A stretch of 64,000 nt of DNA from Metopolophium dirhodum (GCF_019925205.1 NC_083568.1:3586237-3650236); one strand, 5' to 3'; counted from the stretch's first letter, positions 1-13,979 are shown. Made by a program: numbers and translations. Notes: generated from the letters alone by a model not told the origin.

Positions 1-54
1 GGTATGTATAGACAACTACTGGTAAAGGACAATTTACCATATATATTATGTATA

Positions 55-538
55 CAGGGTGATTTACCAAGATTTCTCACCCCTTTTTTCTTTAATAACG
101 CAGTCATTCAACATCTGATTTTCGACATTCTAACTTTAAGTCGTCTGTAAAATCATATTTTCAAATTCTTTTTTACTACTTAGATAGGGCACACCTTTAT
201 GATTTTTTATCGCTAAAATGATGTTGTTAATAAATATCTGATTTTTGAAATTGTTCAATATAGGTTAGGTTTTACCATTTTTCAAATTCTTGAGATTTTT
301 TATAAGTACTATAGTTGAGGTAAACACACTGTCCTTAAGTAGTACAAAAAATCTCAAGAATTTTAAAACAAGGTCTTAATATACATGCGTATAATAAATT
401 AATATTATATATTATAAATAAAAATAATCTAAAATCTAAATATTAATAAAATATTCTAAAATATTCAAATTTCAAATAATACAGTATTATTGAAAAAAAA
501 GTGCGAGCATGCTTGGCGAATCACCTTCAATCACCCTG
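55..538. mobile_element. Tc1/mariner-like miniature inverted-repeat element
   Basis: The left end begins CAGGGTGATTTACCAAG. The reverse complement of the right end begins CAGGGTGATTGAAGG. The outer 10 bases are identical, and both ends are flanked by TA (53-54 and 539-540), the target duplication expected of the Tc1/mariner superfamily. A second CTTGGCGAATCACC motif lies just inside the right end. The 484-bp interior is AT-rich with no reading frame, so this is a non-autonomous element. Superfamily assignment rests only on the TA target and the terminal repeat. Confidence 0.65.
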
Positions 539-540
539 TA

Positions 541-2227
541 CGACGTGTGTCTACAATGGTGGTCGACGGAGTATTGTCGTACACAATAACAGAATATATT
601 GTACACTAATCGTAAATCGAACGTACGCGCTCACTTCCGGGGCCATCGCGCGCGGTTTGGCAAACGATCGCTAATAATAATTTTGCTCGGTGTTTTAATC
701 TTTTCGGTTTTCACACGACTTGTCTCGTTCGGGTTCAGATCACTGCAATCCATCTCTCGAGTTCTCGCCGCTCCCTGAAAAAGGGTCGAAATTGTTATTC
801 TTATATGTTTTTCGAGTATGTAATGTATATACACTTACTTGCCCGTTAAAAGCCATTCGAATAACAGCGCGGCAGACAACGAACCCGCGGGACCAATTAA
901 AACGACACTCTATACAAACGTTCAAAGAGTTCAATTTTAATTATTTCACCGTTAATCTGCTAAGTATTTTTATTTCAAATTCAATTAACTCATCCACACA
1001 AACGAGGACGTTTCAAACGTTTTCGTTCTGAAGTGTTTATTGCAGCTCTCGCCTCTTCGCTTACTCAGGCATACGCACCGCAAACGTAGTCGGTATCAAA
1101 CATTATTGTAATTTTCATTACTATTTTTATGAAAGCGTTTTTTTTTTCTTTTCATTTCGAGCCTGTCAATTAATATTATAATTGTCTATTCGATTTTACA
1201 TTCTTCAAGACATCCTATGCTATTATATTCGTAATTTATTGCAAATAAGTACCTATATATTATATTGTATTTCGTAATGGTTATTGAAGTATAATAAACA
1301 ATCCGTATGCATTCTACAGTAAAACAATTGTGTCAGCTATAGTTTCAACAATAACAGTAACTATAATAATAATGTACAATTTGATATATTGTCTGCGGGA
1401 TGTACTCGCCGCGGCGTTATTTGAATACTTAAAGCGGTTTTGTCAAAGAAAAACGCTAGCGCGTTCGTGGGGGCAGGCAAAGCGCACAGCACTTGAAACG
1501 ACACTTTAATATCCGTGAAATAAATCTTCGTCCGTTTTATGATAAGACTGAGTGAATCTGTGGCTCGGATCGGTTGACCGGCTAGGAGAGAGAGTGAGAG
1601 AGAGAGAGAGAGAGTGAGGTGGTGGATAAAACACATCCCCCATGGAATTCCATACAAATATTACGAAACAACTCGTTTCATACAAATGCTCTCACACACA
1701 CACACACATGAGATAAGCCCAATATTTCGTGCGTGTTTACACACCACCGGCGTATAATATGAGGATGAGTAGCGGACGACAAACGACCCTCGGCCATCAA
1801 TACGTCGTTATAAAATATTACTCTCTGTGCTTATACTGTCCCTCGCAGGTCCGTTTCCCCGGGGACTCACCTTGTTTCCTCCATGTAGACAGAACACAAA
1901 AAAAAAAAAAATAGGAAAAGAGAGAACGTCGTATTATTATATAGCGTCTTCGTTTTTTATTTTCCGCGTATAAAAGAGAAAAAAATAGAAACGAATGATT
2001 TCGGTTTCAGCTCGGGGCCGTTTACCCTTCGCGTGCATGCCAGTTAGTCGAGAGATGTATTATATATTATGTATATAATATTTATATCTATGTTTAATAT
2101 TATGTATACATTTTTTTTTTCGAACGCGCACCGAATCGGAGGCCAACAATTCGAGCGCATTTCCACGGTCTTTATCCGAATGGGATGATCGTCCGGTTTT
2201 GCGTCCGAGCGATGATGTCATACGATG
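541..2227. other. Non-coding stretch, no gene seen
   Basis: No convincing coding frame on either strand; short open frames of 60-100 codons here read as low-complexity translation. The stretch holds a GA-rich microsatellite (1585-1618), a CA microsatellite (1692-1708) and A/T homopolymers. Bases 600-1080 are somewhat richer in CpG than their surroundings. Confidence 0.5.
1585..1618. repeat. GA microsatellite
   Basis: An imperfect GA dinucleotide run with two GAGTGA interruptions. It has no other visible meaning. Confidence 0.9.
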
Positions 2228-2229
2228 TA

Positions 2230-2365
2230 CAGTGAAACCTAACCCAACGGACACCTCCAGATTAAACTAGAAATTGTCTACAAACTGGACACTCTGAATA
2301 GCGGACACCTCCGAACAGCGGACTAAATTCGCCAAGAGTGTCCAATGTATTTAGAGGTTTCGCTG
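2230..2365. mobile_element. pogo/Tigger-like MITE with CAGTGAAACCT ends
   Basis: The left end is CAGTGAAACCT and the right end is AGGTTTCGCTG, an 11-bp inverted terminal repeat with one mismatch. Both sides are flanked by TA (2228-2229 and 2366-2367). Internally it repeats motifs such as GCGGACACCTCC and GAGTGTCC, which recur in the related element at 30263-30428. At 136 bp it has no coding capacity. TA targets and CAGTGAAACC-type ends are typical of pogo/Tigger-derived miniature elements; the family name is inferred. Confidence 0.7.
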
Positions 2366-2367
2366 TA

Positions 2368-5300
2368 TAAACAGTCGCATCGAAATCCTAATATAATTAC
2401 TGATCTCGCGTGTATATATTTTATGCTTCGTGCAAAAATATTCTGAATAAACATTTGAAACTATATATCTTAAGGTTCTTGTGCGCGTTATTAATTTTAA
2501 ATATAATATTAAACTCTAAACTATTATGAAATAACATCATCCGGCTATTATATAGGTGTTATTGGCGTGATGAGGGAAATAAAATGTTAAAAATTATGAG
2601 TGATATTTAAATAACGTAAAAAAAATGGATATTCTTCACTATCGTTGCTTAGTAATTATACTAAAGTGACATTTTAAATCTAACAAGTGGTTATTAATTT
2701 TTCGGTTCTTTTGAACTATATTGTACAGTATATTATTTGAATTTGTTACATTTAAATTTATACCGTTTTTATACGATCACCAGATCAACACAATGTTATA
2801 TTATTATTTATGTGCATCCGACGCGCACGCATTGACACTTTAATTACGATTCGGTTTTGGAATAAATCGTCGTTGCAGAGAGGTGGCTCGAGTGTATTCG
2901 ATATACGTGTACGTGTTTGCGTCCAAACTAAACACTATATATTATATTGTACAGGACCGTTTAGATTTATTATTTGAAAATCGAACCAGATATTTCACCG
3001 GAGAGGAATCCGTCGTATTTTAAGTCGCGACTGCAAGATAAACCGCTGCCGCTCGGAAAAGTCTATCTCGTCTTGTCGACGAGCTGCAATTATAAACGAT
3101 ATATACACCACCAGCCATATTATATACGTGCACGACACGCGCACTTATATATAATATAATAATAATATACCGTCGGGTTTACGCGAAGGAGCCGAAATAC
3201 TCTATACAGCCGCTCGTATTCGAGTGTGTTTTGCCCATTAACGACACAATGTTCGTGATGCTATTGCTTATAGCTGCTGCCTCTCTCTCTCCAGTGAAGT
3301 GTTTTAGTTATACGGCTTCGGGTAACAATATTTATGGGTTGAAGTTACCAACGACCGAGTCGTCGAGCGCCCGCGCAGTGTGTGTGTGTGTGTGTGTATT
3401 AATCGCCGGATTTGCAATGTTGTGTATATTATGTATATATAGGTGCGTGTATATACCTACGCATAAGCACGCGGGATAAGGAAATCGGCAAAATGCGAGA
3501 GGGTTACATATGTATAGCGTAATAATAATATGTGGAACCGGTGCAATTATGTATAATGATACTGTTAAAAAGATATATACTGAGCGAGTGAGAAAGGGGA
3601 AGAGACGGAATGATGGAGAGACGGGTGGGGGGGGGGGGTGGGTGGTAGTGAATATGATGGAGGATGAGAGGGGGTGAGTGTAGAGGGCGGAAGAGTGCAG
3701 CGGGAGAGGAGGATCGCGTGTGCAGTCTCGAAAGGACGCAAAGTGAGACACGAGGATAAAGGAAGAATCGAGGCGTGAATCGTGTACAATATTTAGTACG
3801 CGAAGTAATATTGTTTTACACGGCGGTAAATATGCATATACATACACGTTTACGAGGACTTGCGACGCTTTTCGGGGGTATACATTAACGCGAGCGCGTA
3901 AAACAATCCGCACCACTTTGCACCGTGACGGCCGTGCTCTGGCGTGACAAAGCTTTGATAATAATAACGCATTTAAAATCCGAAGGAAAACCGCCAAATT
4001 CGATTCCCCTCGTACGCGGGCCCCGCCAGCGATTTTGTCCCGGTATATGAGTAAAACACATTTCCCATTATCATTGTATAATATGCAGTTCAATTCGGGC
4101 ATACGATATTATTATTATAATATTATTAGTCCGTCAAATATTCGGCAAAACGAATTTTTCACATATTAATGTGCCTACATGTGCCTACACCATCATCGTT
4201 TCGAGTTTTTTCTGCGGGGTGAAAATATTGAGGATACCTATGTACAAGTACTACAGGTATTTTTTCACGATGATTATGCTTCGCTAAATCCAATTTATGT
4301 ATAGTAGATATTTACTCACGAATTTACACATCACACGAGTGTACTAAAACAATTCTTTTGAAGAAGCATATTATATTATATTATAATATATGCCGCTCAA
4401 GGCTCAACGTATAGTCTGTAATAGGTACTTGATGCGTATTTTGTTTTCGTCAAAATATTATAATACCTACTTAATATTATACTCTCTTCAATTCAAGAAG
4501 ACGGCGGATTCATGTTATTATCGTTTATACATATATTATAATTTATAATCAATATTCGAGCAAGCCTTTACAGAATATATCGTCGTAAATTATTAATACT
4601 CGTGTGCGTCGCCATTTTCTATTATCATTGATTAATAGTTTTTCCGCGAATATTTGATTTAAAATATATTGTTGAAACGATCAATAAAATAAAAAGTAAA
4701 AACTTGAACCGGTCATCGCGCGTAGAGTGCGTGCAACGAGATTAATCGAATATGTTATTAAGATCCGGCGGACGAAGATAAATTACCCGTGAAACCGGAA
4801 ACGGTTTGCATACGTCCGTACTTCCGGTCAACGAGAGCCCTATGTCAGCCTTTTCCGTGGGGACCCTGTGACTTTTGATTGATGAGCTGCGAGAAGAGTG
4901 CAGCATTTTTCAAAATAACAAAACACAATGTAGTGTATTTGTTTCAATAGACGTGTCATTTGTATATCGCTATCAATTTTAAATCACACAACTGACCCGT
5001 GTTCATATTTATCGATTATTTCATATTTTAAAATATATTATTTTATATTTGTTACATATTATATTATATTATTATGAGATTATACCTAACGGTCGACAAT
5101 ATTGATGATGTGAGACGTTGACAATTTTTTTTTATTAACACGCATTTGTATGGAACTTGGCGGGGCCGTGGGTGCGACGGTTGTAAGCGACAATTGTAGC
5201 TCGGGCCAAGTGTTTTATTTTATGATTGTTTTATACTTGCATCAATAAAAGTGTTTCTGACCGAAAATTGGGATTAGTATTATTCTAGGCTTTTGTGGTG

Positions 5301-6028
5301 AATAACACTTTTGGAAAAGGTAGCAAGACATTGAAGTACTTACTTTCTCTTCCAGTACTCGTTATCGTGGTCAGTTGTACGGGAGTAAAGTAACCTAAGA
5401 GTTTTAGAGTGAAAATCCAGTTTGACGTTGTTTAATTATCCTTTTGTGCACTACTCGTTATCGTGGTCACCGAAAGAATAATTTAAATAAGCTTTTACAA
5501 CAGGTGTCGATAATTTACTCGTTTGACGGTTTGAGGATCGGAAACCGAAATATATCTATTATATTATCTATTTATTAATAAGAATAAAATTGTATACTCA
5601 CTTTTAACTCAACTAAGTTAACCAAAAATTAAATTAACTTTTAACTTTTGCATATGCATATTATTAACTAAACAGAGTAAAAAAAAACACTTAACTTGCC
5701 TGTCTTTGTCGTATAGTTACTAACCATTATTTTGAGTTTAAGTGTATCGCCACACAGATCTGCAATATTAATGCATAGAATATGAAGTTGATCTAAGCGG
5801 CCGAGAAAGCTAAACAGACGCTATAAACGATCATGTCTTGATGATTATTCAATATAAAATGTTGAAAATAATAAAAACTATAATGTAAACTGATCCGAGT
5901 AAAGCTCGCGTGGTGGATGAGTGTGTTATTTCCACAACCCCCCCCCCCCCACCCCATTTGGCTTATATTTGTCATATAAAATATATTATAAATCAATGTA
6001 ACTATGAACGTATATTTAACACTATATA
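2368..6028. other. Non-coding stretch with simple repeats
   Basis: No supported gene. It contains a GT run (3378-3397), a G tract (3627-3638), a C tract (5938-5950) and purine-rich DNA at 3570-3780 whose complement gives proline/serine-rich frames. The longest frame (minus strand, 3332-4102) is dominated by translated simple repeats (His-Thr from the CA run, poly-Pro from the G tract), so I do not call it a gene. Confidence 0.5.
5356..5469 (+). repeat. Two 18-bp direct repeats
   Basis: TACTCGTTATCGTGGTCA occurs at 5356-5373 and again, identically, at 5452-5469, 96 bp apart. The DNA between them does not obviously repeat. It may be a remnant of a local duplication or a paired binding site. 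Nothing else supports a function. Confidence 0.6.
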
Positions 6029-6030
6029 TA

Positions 6031-6479
6031 CAGAGTGTAACAGAATAAGAACTGACTTTTGGAATAACTTTTGTTCTGATCAATATTTTTAAATTATTTT
6101 GTTTGTAAATAATTTATAGCCACTTGCGCTACACGTGTAATAAAAAAAATTTTTTAACTTTTTTATACTAAATATAAAAAATTCAAATTTGATTTGAAAT
6201 AGCCAATTTGTGAATCTGACTATAAGAACGATTTGGATGATAAAAACATTTTTCTAAGTCAAGTAGTTTATTTTTATAATTTTTTAAAATATCAATATTT
6301 TTTTGATTAAATTAATTTGGAACGCAATAACTTTTTTAAAAATATTATTTTTGGAAATTTGCTGATATGGGTATATTTCTTAAGCTAATCATTTACTAAT
6401 CATGTAATTTTATCAATTTTTGTCATACGTTTAAGTAGCGAAATTTTTTTTTTTTGTCAGTTCTTTTTGTTACACCTTG
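6031..6479. mobile_element. Mariner-like MITE with CAGAGTGTAACA ends
   Basis: The left end, CAGAGTGTAACAGAATAAGA followed by ACTGAC, pairs with the right end, whose reverse complement reads CAAGGTGTAACAAAAAGAAC followed by TGAC. This gives an imperfect terminal inverted repeat of about 26 bp. TA flanks both ends (6029-6030 and 6480-6481). The interior is 449 bp, very AT-rich and non-coding. It is a well-preserved non-autonomous element of the TA-targeting class. Confidence 0.75.
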
Positions 6480-6481
6480 TA

Positions 6482-9400
6482 TATGCGGATAGTCAAAAAT
6501 TGATTATCCCCCTCCCCTTTCAAAAAATCTGAGCACGCTACTGGACTGATCGGTACACCTAGCTGAACATTAAAACGTACCGGATAGTATACACGTTAAT
6601 TGAAATCATATGGTGGCTACAAATCGGCTGTCAATTTCATGTTATAATCATAACACAACAATTATTATTATAATCTAGATCTATCGTGGTGCGTATAATA
6701 TTTTGGAACGTCCGACCATCCATCTCTAACCCACGATTCCCACCCGTGCAGCGTATTACCGTGCCATACATACACAATAATAATAATAATAATATAATAT
6801 ATAATAATATACACCTCCTACGACATAGAGAGGACCGGCTTCGAGCCACCGCCGCCGCCGCCGCCGACGCTTCTGTTTTTCGACCCCCTTCGTCGAATTA
6901 CGTGTGACGGGTTCAATTAATTACACGGTCCTGCACGGTATATTCGGTATACAATATATAATGAAATGTACACATACGCACACATTGTTTATAATACCTG
7001 TCCGTCAATAAATATATAATATAATGCTGCTGGCCGGGCGTTGTTGACCCTGCAGCAGCAGCAGCAGCAGTGGTCTGTATATAATATGTATAATATGAAG
7101 TACACTACTCTGTATATTTGCTCGCCGGCGAACACACCGAAACCGATTCCCCCGATTCCCACGATTCCCAAAACCCTCCTCATCCCCCTGGCTAGGGGTA
7201 AGGACGTAACAGGCGCGCGTCAAAAAACAAAAACCATGCGCGCACGAGACAATTATTATAATTAAACGCGAGCGTACTTTTTTTTCTTGATTTAATATTA
7301 TTATATTGCTATTGCTTAAAATTTCGGATATTACCAAATATTATCATATCGTTGTTTCAAAAAGTATATTTAAATGTCTTACGATATATAGGTGTGCATG
7401 AATATCACGCAGGTGAGATGTTTAAAACAAATTAATGTTTTAAACAACAAAATTAGGTATAGTCAAACGCGTGGTTACATTTAAAACCGATGATTCAAAC
7501 AATGTAAAAAAAACCAGTTATTTAAAACGGAAAAAAAAATCATAAGAGTTTTGGCCAATTTAGTACCATAGCTATTTTTGTTTTTCTTTATATTTTGCAA
7601 TAGTTAATTATTTTGTTATTTTTATCGGTTGATAATTCATTTATAAAAAATTCTGTCTTATACATATTTTAAACTTTTAAAAGTAAATTTGAGAATGATT
7701 GTAGTAGTTCAATTGACACTGTAATACTAAAAGTCTCATATCGACTATGGTATCAACGAAAAACTATAAACAATTAGTTAACAACTCGGTCTTATTAAGT
7801 TATAATTAATAATAATAATACAAACGAGTTTTAGAAAAAAAGTTTATAAATGACAATTACCTATACATCTTACAATTGTAGATAATTTAATTCATTATAC
7901 TCCTTTATTAAGTTTATATTATAAATGTATATACTTTTTTTTTTTTGGTATGTAGTATATATAAATTATACTAAATCGTGTTTTAAACAGTTAAGAAACT
8001 TGAAACAACGTTAGAAAAAAAACACTATTAAAGATAAAAAACAACAGTTTTTTTATCAAAACTGAATTAAATAAGCATTTATAATCGCGAACGTTTACCG
8101 ATGGTGCTGCTCATTCGTATATCGATTTACGTATCACATGTACGATTATGTCAGGGTGTTATAATTTTAATACAATTTAAAAAGTCTTATAACTATTATA
8201 TTATAGTGCGACCCAATGGTTCGGGTTTTTTAATAATCCGTATGACACTACAGATTGAAGAGGTCGGATATTTTCGAAATCGATGAAATTCCGTTTGGAG
8301 GAGTCTAAAATTTAAAGAATTAAATAACCACAAAGGGCCGCCAATGTCCCCGTCACTATGCACGCACTGCCATTTTTTCAGTACGCTCAATTACTACGTG
8401 CAAATACGTGGCGGGGGTGCGACTATGGCCGATACGACACGACGTGTTGTTTGAGCTTTTAATTGTCGAAAGCTGCCTGAGGGGTTTTATTTAAAAATTT
8501 ACGACCGAAGATTAAAACCTAGGGCTACAGCATGTATATGGTGACGGCCACCGTTGTCGCACACAGAGAATTATTTATGTATAATATAATATATATGCGA
8601 TGTGTCTCCACGCATATAACCTATATATTTATGTGTGTTATATGTTTTTATGTACATATGTATAAATGAACACAAAATGTGTGTGTGTGTGTGCACGTCG
8701 AGGATCACAATAGGAGCAAAAGGGTTGTACCCTCCACATGCCTCGCGACAAAGACTTCAAACGGAAATTATATATTGTAGCAGTCAATTTTTTTTGTTTC
8801 ACAAAAACCCTTAAGTACAAAGATTAAAGTAACTAAGTGGGTTTACTTAGAAAATGTTCCCCAGACAATGGCTTCTGAAAAAAAAAAATCAGCTCTTTCT
8901 CTAATCTCTGGTGTCTGTTGATGCTCTGATTTTATGATTTGTTAAACATTAGCAAGTACAATAATTCTATTCAAATATACACGTATCATTATAATGCATT
9001 TATTTCAACATAATACGAGCCATACAATTGTAAATACAATAGATGATTACAATATTTTTTTTTACATTCAATTGGTCAATGTTGTTCAGTTTTTTGAAAC
9101 CCAACCGCTCTATATAGGTACTTATTCATTTGTACATTAAAAAACTGAACTAACTATTATTAAAACTATGCACCTATAGGTGCTTATAACCAATAACAAT
9201 ATGATTTCCATTAAATTATATTTCTTTTGGCTTATTATAAGTATAAAACTCTATTTAAAATGCTCTTAATAATAAGTCAAATATTCAACAAAAGTCAATG
9301 GATACAAAATAAAACAACATTTTTTATCAAACTTTCGACAAATGTTTGTGTTATACTAAACAATAAATGTTACATCAGACAATATAAACGTATTTAATTA

Positions 9401-9825
9401 TTAGACCAAATTAAAAATTGGAATATAAAGTGATCAAAAGTAAATACATTGGTCTTCCAGCTCACAGTATAAAATCTAACGAATTGATTATAATTACAAC
9501 GGTTAGAGTCTAACCGTTGGATTAGAAAATAATTATTAGAAAGGGGTTTGACGGTTTGAGGTAAGAGAATATTGTGGACGTACAAAAAATAATCATGCTA
9601 AAAAACCACTTGGTTCATAAATCATAAACTTTATCGTTGCATTTAGAAATTATTGGCATGTGCATAAATTGTTGTACTTGGTATTAAAGTTTCATAAATT
9701 AATGCAACCATCGACAATTTATATTTGATTGTTATAATATATTATTGTCGTTCTAAATATTTGTGTATGATTAATAATACTACCCATTTATTGCAGATTA
9801 ATAATAAATTACTACATCTGAAAGA
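6482..9825. other. Non-coding stretch, no gene seen
   Basis: AT-rich with trinucleotide runs: AAT near 6777-6793, GCC/CCG near 6849-6868, CAG near 7052-7070. A GT run lies at 8680-8693. At 6485-6545 a segment ending GAGCACGCTACTG resembles one end of a hAT-type element, but I found no partner end. No coding frame is convincing. Confidence 0.45.
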
Positions 9826-10430
9826 TAGAGGTTATAGTTACCAAAATTATTAATCAAACAGCGTCCTTTGTATATTATGTTCATGTTCAAACGAAACTTC
9901 TGCAGATAGTACTACATAATAATAATACCATATACACACTACACAGCAACAACTGTCAACCAGTATGTTTTTTGTTTTTATGGGATTATTTTTTTTACTA
10001 TATCATAAGACTATTATTTGCATTTAAAAATACAATTGACATGTAATTCGTTGTACACAGTACAAGAACAGTTGCCCGAGTTTATTCCCTCGATAATTTA
10101 CATTTAATTATATTATTATTGTGTTTCTTAATAATCGTCTACCTATACAGATTGAATACAATTCAAAAAATAAAAAATGAAAAATAACAACAATAGTAGT
10201 AATAGTTAGCAATTAATAGGCGATTGATGGCAGCTTAATAAATATAAATTGATACATAATATGAACAAGATAGATGTTATAGTTGCCAACATTACATAAT
10301 CAAACAACGTGCTTTGTATATTTTCAAGTTCAGAAGAAACTCTTGCAGATAGTATAATATATTAATAATAATATGAACACGGCAACTGTCAACCGGTATA
10401 ATATTTTTTCTATGGGATGTATTTTTTCAT
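9826..10430 (+). repeat. Diverged local direct duplication (~165-bp arms)
   Basis: Bases about 9826-9990 and 10266-10430 align in the same orientation. Shared landmarks in order are ATAGAGGTTATAGTTACCAA versus ATAGATGTTATAGTTGCCAA, AATCAAACA-CG, CTTTGTATATT, CTTCTGCAGATAGTA versus TCTTGCAGATAGTA, and CAACTGTCAACC. The arms are separated by about 440 bp start to start and have many substitutions and small indels, so the duplication is old. No coding frame spans either arm. Confidence 0.7.
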
Positions 10431-11180
10431 ATTGATCTATATAGGTACGCACGCATGATGACAATGGTCGACATTTGTACGTGGGTCGATTGCGAAATGC
10501 AAATACTCACTGTGTAGTGCGTATACATAATTTTTATTAAAGCCTTCGTCTACGCGCGGGTGTGTGTGTGTGTGTGTGTGTGTGTTTACTATGGTTTTAA
10601 ATGGCGTGCAATTATTATTATTATTTTAATTTTCGTCATAATTATTATTACTATATCATAGTAGAGCGGGAAAACTGCCGGACACTATAGCTATAGCAGG
10701 GGTCTCCGCTTGGCGAATAATATAATAATAATAATATTATACACACAGACGCGGTGTGCAGCGATGACATACTACAATATCACAATGCTCAGCGCCGCCG
10801 GACGAAAAATATAAATAATATATTATGCACACACGATACAGGTATATATATAGCTGGTCATTATGACATCAAACACAATTAATGCACAGTTGTACACACA
10901 CAATGTGCGGTCAAACAACGGCGTCCAACTGGCCGTGCATAATCATTCATAATCGATTCGATGACGTTTGCACTCGGTTTTCCGTTAATTAATTACGATT
11001 ATTACAGCCGCGCCCCGGAAAAACCCGCGGGCGACTGGCGACGGCGAGCCCTGAGAATGATCTCTGCTGTGACAAAGTGAAACCGAACGGCAAAATGTAA
11101 ATAATAACATACTCTGTGCGGCAGGATTTAACTCGTCGTCCCCGCGAGCTATTGACATATTATTATTATTATTATTATTA

Positions 11181-11211
<31 letters not shown>

Positions 11212-13979
11212 ACGCATTAATTAAATAAACTCGAATCCCGTGTGTGCGTGCAACTGTTGTGTACGGTATTGTAATTATTATTATTATTATTTTTTGTCAT
11301 TTTTGCTTCTCTCGTCTCCACACCTCACCCCGTCGCCGACTGGATCGGTGGTGAATCCCTGTCGGCCCGTCGGTCGGAGATTCGTCGAGGACGTTGCGCA
11401 ACAGACCCGCGTATAGGTACGTATACAATGAACACAATAATAATGACAATAATAATATCGCTAAGGACAATCATAAAACGTGTACCTATATTGTACATAC
11501 GCATATTCGGTGGCGCCTGTTTGAGAGTGGTGGGAAGGCAGCGGGGGCAGTCGTCTCTAAAAAAAAATTATAAGTCTTGGTAAATTTTACGTTTAGAGCC
11601 CTGGTTGAAGAGCAAAAAAATAAATAAAATCACTGCTGCAGATAGGGGGGTTAAGCCCTTACCGCATATGAGTCGCGTTGGGGGGGAGGGGACAAAACGA
11701 CGGGTGTTTGGGAGATGCCCATAGTTACACTCTATCTACCCCTCTGCGTGTGTGAAAAACAGTTCCAGCTCCTAAAAGTACCTACATAATAATATTATAA
11801 TTTACCATACCGAATACCAATTTTATACCATTATATAATAATATGTATAGGCGGGTACCTACAATAATTACTGTATCCACGAGAGACTTGAAAAACAGCG
11901 GGTACGGAGCGGTGTGAAAAAGAACGCGGGCGCAGACAGTCCGCGAACCACTAAAATGTAAATGCGCGAGTATACTTATATTATATACCTGTGTGTGTAC
12001 CTATTATGATGATAAATAATAATAATATAATATAACTGGTGGGTAGTATAGTTTATATTCCGAGTGGGTACCTATGCGGCGGCACTTGTGAAATATGATT
12101 CGTTTACAATTATCATCATTATCATATTATTTTATTGTGCTCGGACGACGCGTCTATAATATAATATGTGTATTATATTGTGTTATATTATGTTATGCTC
12201 TCTATTGAATGAAAAGAAGTTTAAAAAAAAACGTTCTGTTTTTTTTTTTTTTTTATCAAGTACCTTCCCTATATGTATATTATGTGTCATTCGCGCTTCG
12301 ACGTGTTTTCGTTTCGTGTATACAACCTACCTATTTCTACGCGTACAACGACGGAGGGGTAATAACAGTAAATTTCTAAAAGTAATATATTCTCCGTTCG
12401 TTACCCATGGGCGATAATAAAAGTTTTTTATTCTTACACGAGCTTCGTTTTTTTTTTGTTCGTTTCGAATATTACGATTCGTGTAATTGAACTACACACA
12501 CGCCTTATTATCAGGTGCAAAGCGTTGTTTTTTCTCAAATAAACTTTTTATTTATATTTAATATGACGTATATATTATTTTTTTTTTTTTTGTTTATCTC
12601 TGCAAGGTACGAAAATATCATTGATTACAACTCACAGTGTTATTATTACACTGCTGCAGCCGTTATATGGCGTATTGGGTCCATTATAAGAGCGTACGTT
12701 GTGTGTGTCGTAAATAAACCCCTCAGGGTAGAATATTATTTATCACCTGTACAAACACGGTTTTAACATTTCCGTGACATCGTTCAAAACCAATTTTAAA
12801 AGATGTTTTTTACGCTATTGAATATCGCAGACACAGGTTTAGGTACTCCGGTAGTCTATTATATCGCTATATAATATTACATAATTCAGTTGCCTGCAAG
12901 TACAGTTTTATTTAAATAATAACACCACAGCGAATACACAGATATATACTTTCCCGCGTTCATTTTTATTCGAAAAAAAACCTTGATACATTTAAACATC
13001 AACTTACTATACTTAAAAAGTATTATTCAAATTATTTTACTGGGAATTTTCATTAAAACTAAAACGCGTATTAGTGTTCTATATATATTATCATGGATAG
13101 GTACACTTTATTTAATATTATACAAGTATTACGCTTGTTGTGTACACTGTGCCTACGATACACTAATTATAGGTACCGATCGTGTAATTATTTTTTATCG
13201 CTACCTATTCAAAAGTATATAATTTTTGTGTTAACTACCCACACAATTAAAACCATTTTTTAACTACCCAGGTGTATTATTAATAGGAGCAAGTTTTTTA
13301 CGAACCATAAAATTAAATATATTTTATATTATTCGTACGTTATAAATATATTATCAATAAGTTGCTCCCAACATCGAAATATCGCTAAATCTGTTAAACA
13401 CTATTATTTCTTTATATTGTATTATTGTAACACATTTGTTTCAGTTGAGTGTACCTACTTAGTTTTAAAAGGTAGTCGATTCTTATACTATATTATTCAT
13501 CGGGCTTTTAAATATTTTAAAAGTATAGAAACGTTAAATGTTCTGATTTATGTCTTGAAATCCCTCCCGAAAACAGGCAAAATAGCATTTATCACTTTAT
13601 TGGATAGTGTTTTTTTTTCTTTCCAAAAGGCAGTTTCGTATCCGTCAGTAAATCAATTTGGATACTTTTACATAAAAGAAGTAGAAAGGGGTTTAAATTT
13701 GAAAAATATTACCAACTTTAAGTGTTTTATTATTTTTATTTTTTTTTGTAATTCGTTTATTAAAAGGGACCTTTGAAGCAGCCATTAAGCAAATAGGTAA
13801 TTATTTCATGTATGAAAAAAAAACAAAAATGGAAAAGAAATCTTAAAAACACGACTCATCTATATTGCTGCGAGGAAGAAATGTATTTTTTTTTCATGCA
13901 CGTGCGCCGGCTGTTTGTCCGGCCACAGAATGAGGGTCTCGCGGGGCTTCTTAAACCCTCCCCCGACGAGAGTTGATGT
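10431..13979. other. Non-coding stretch with microsatellites
   Basis: No supported gene. Features are a GT run (10560-10586), adjoining TTA and CGT trinucleotide runs (11157-11209), poly-T tracts and a CpG-richer block at about 10960-11410. Open frames such as the plus-strand one at 13417-13776 are rich in Phe/Tyr/Ile/Lys, as expected of AT-rich noise, and show no motif. Confidence 0.45.
11157..11209. repeat. Compound TTA/CGT trinucleotide microsatellite
   Basis: A TTA run of about eight units passes directly into a CGT run of about nine units. Reading in any frame gives homopolymeric peptides, so it is not evidence of a gene. Confidence 0.9.

Noticed and set aside
3332..4102. 256-codon minus-strand open frame
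   Set aside because: Much of it translates CA and G-tract simple repeats and purine-rich DNA, with no motif and no matching codon-like composition.
6485..6545. Solo hAT-like end (GAGCACGCTACTG)
   Set aside because: No partner end or target duplication within several kilobases.
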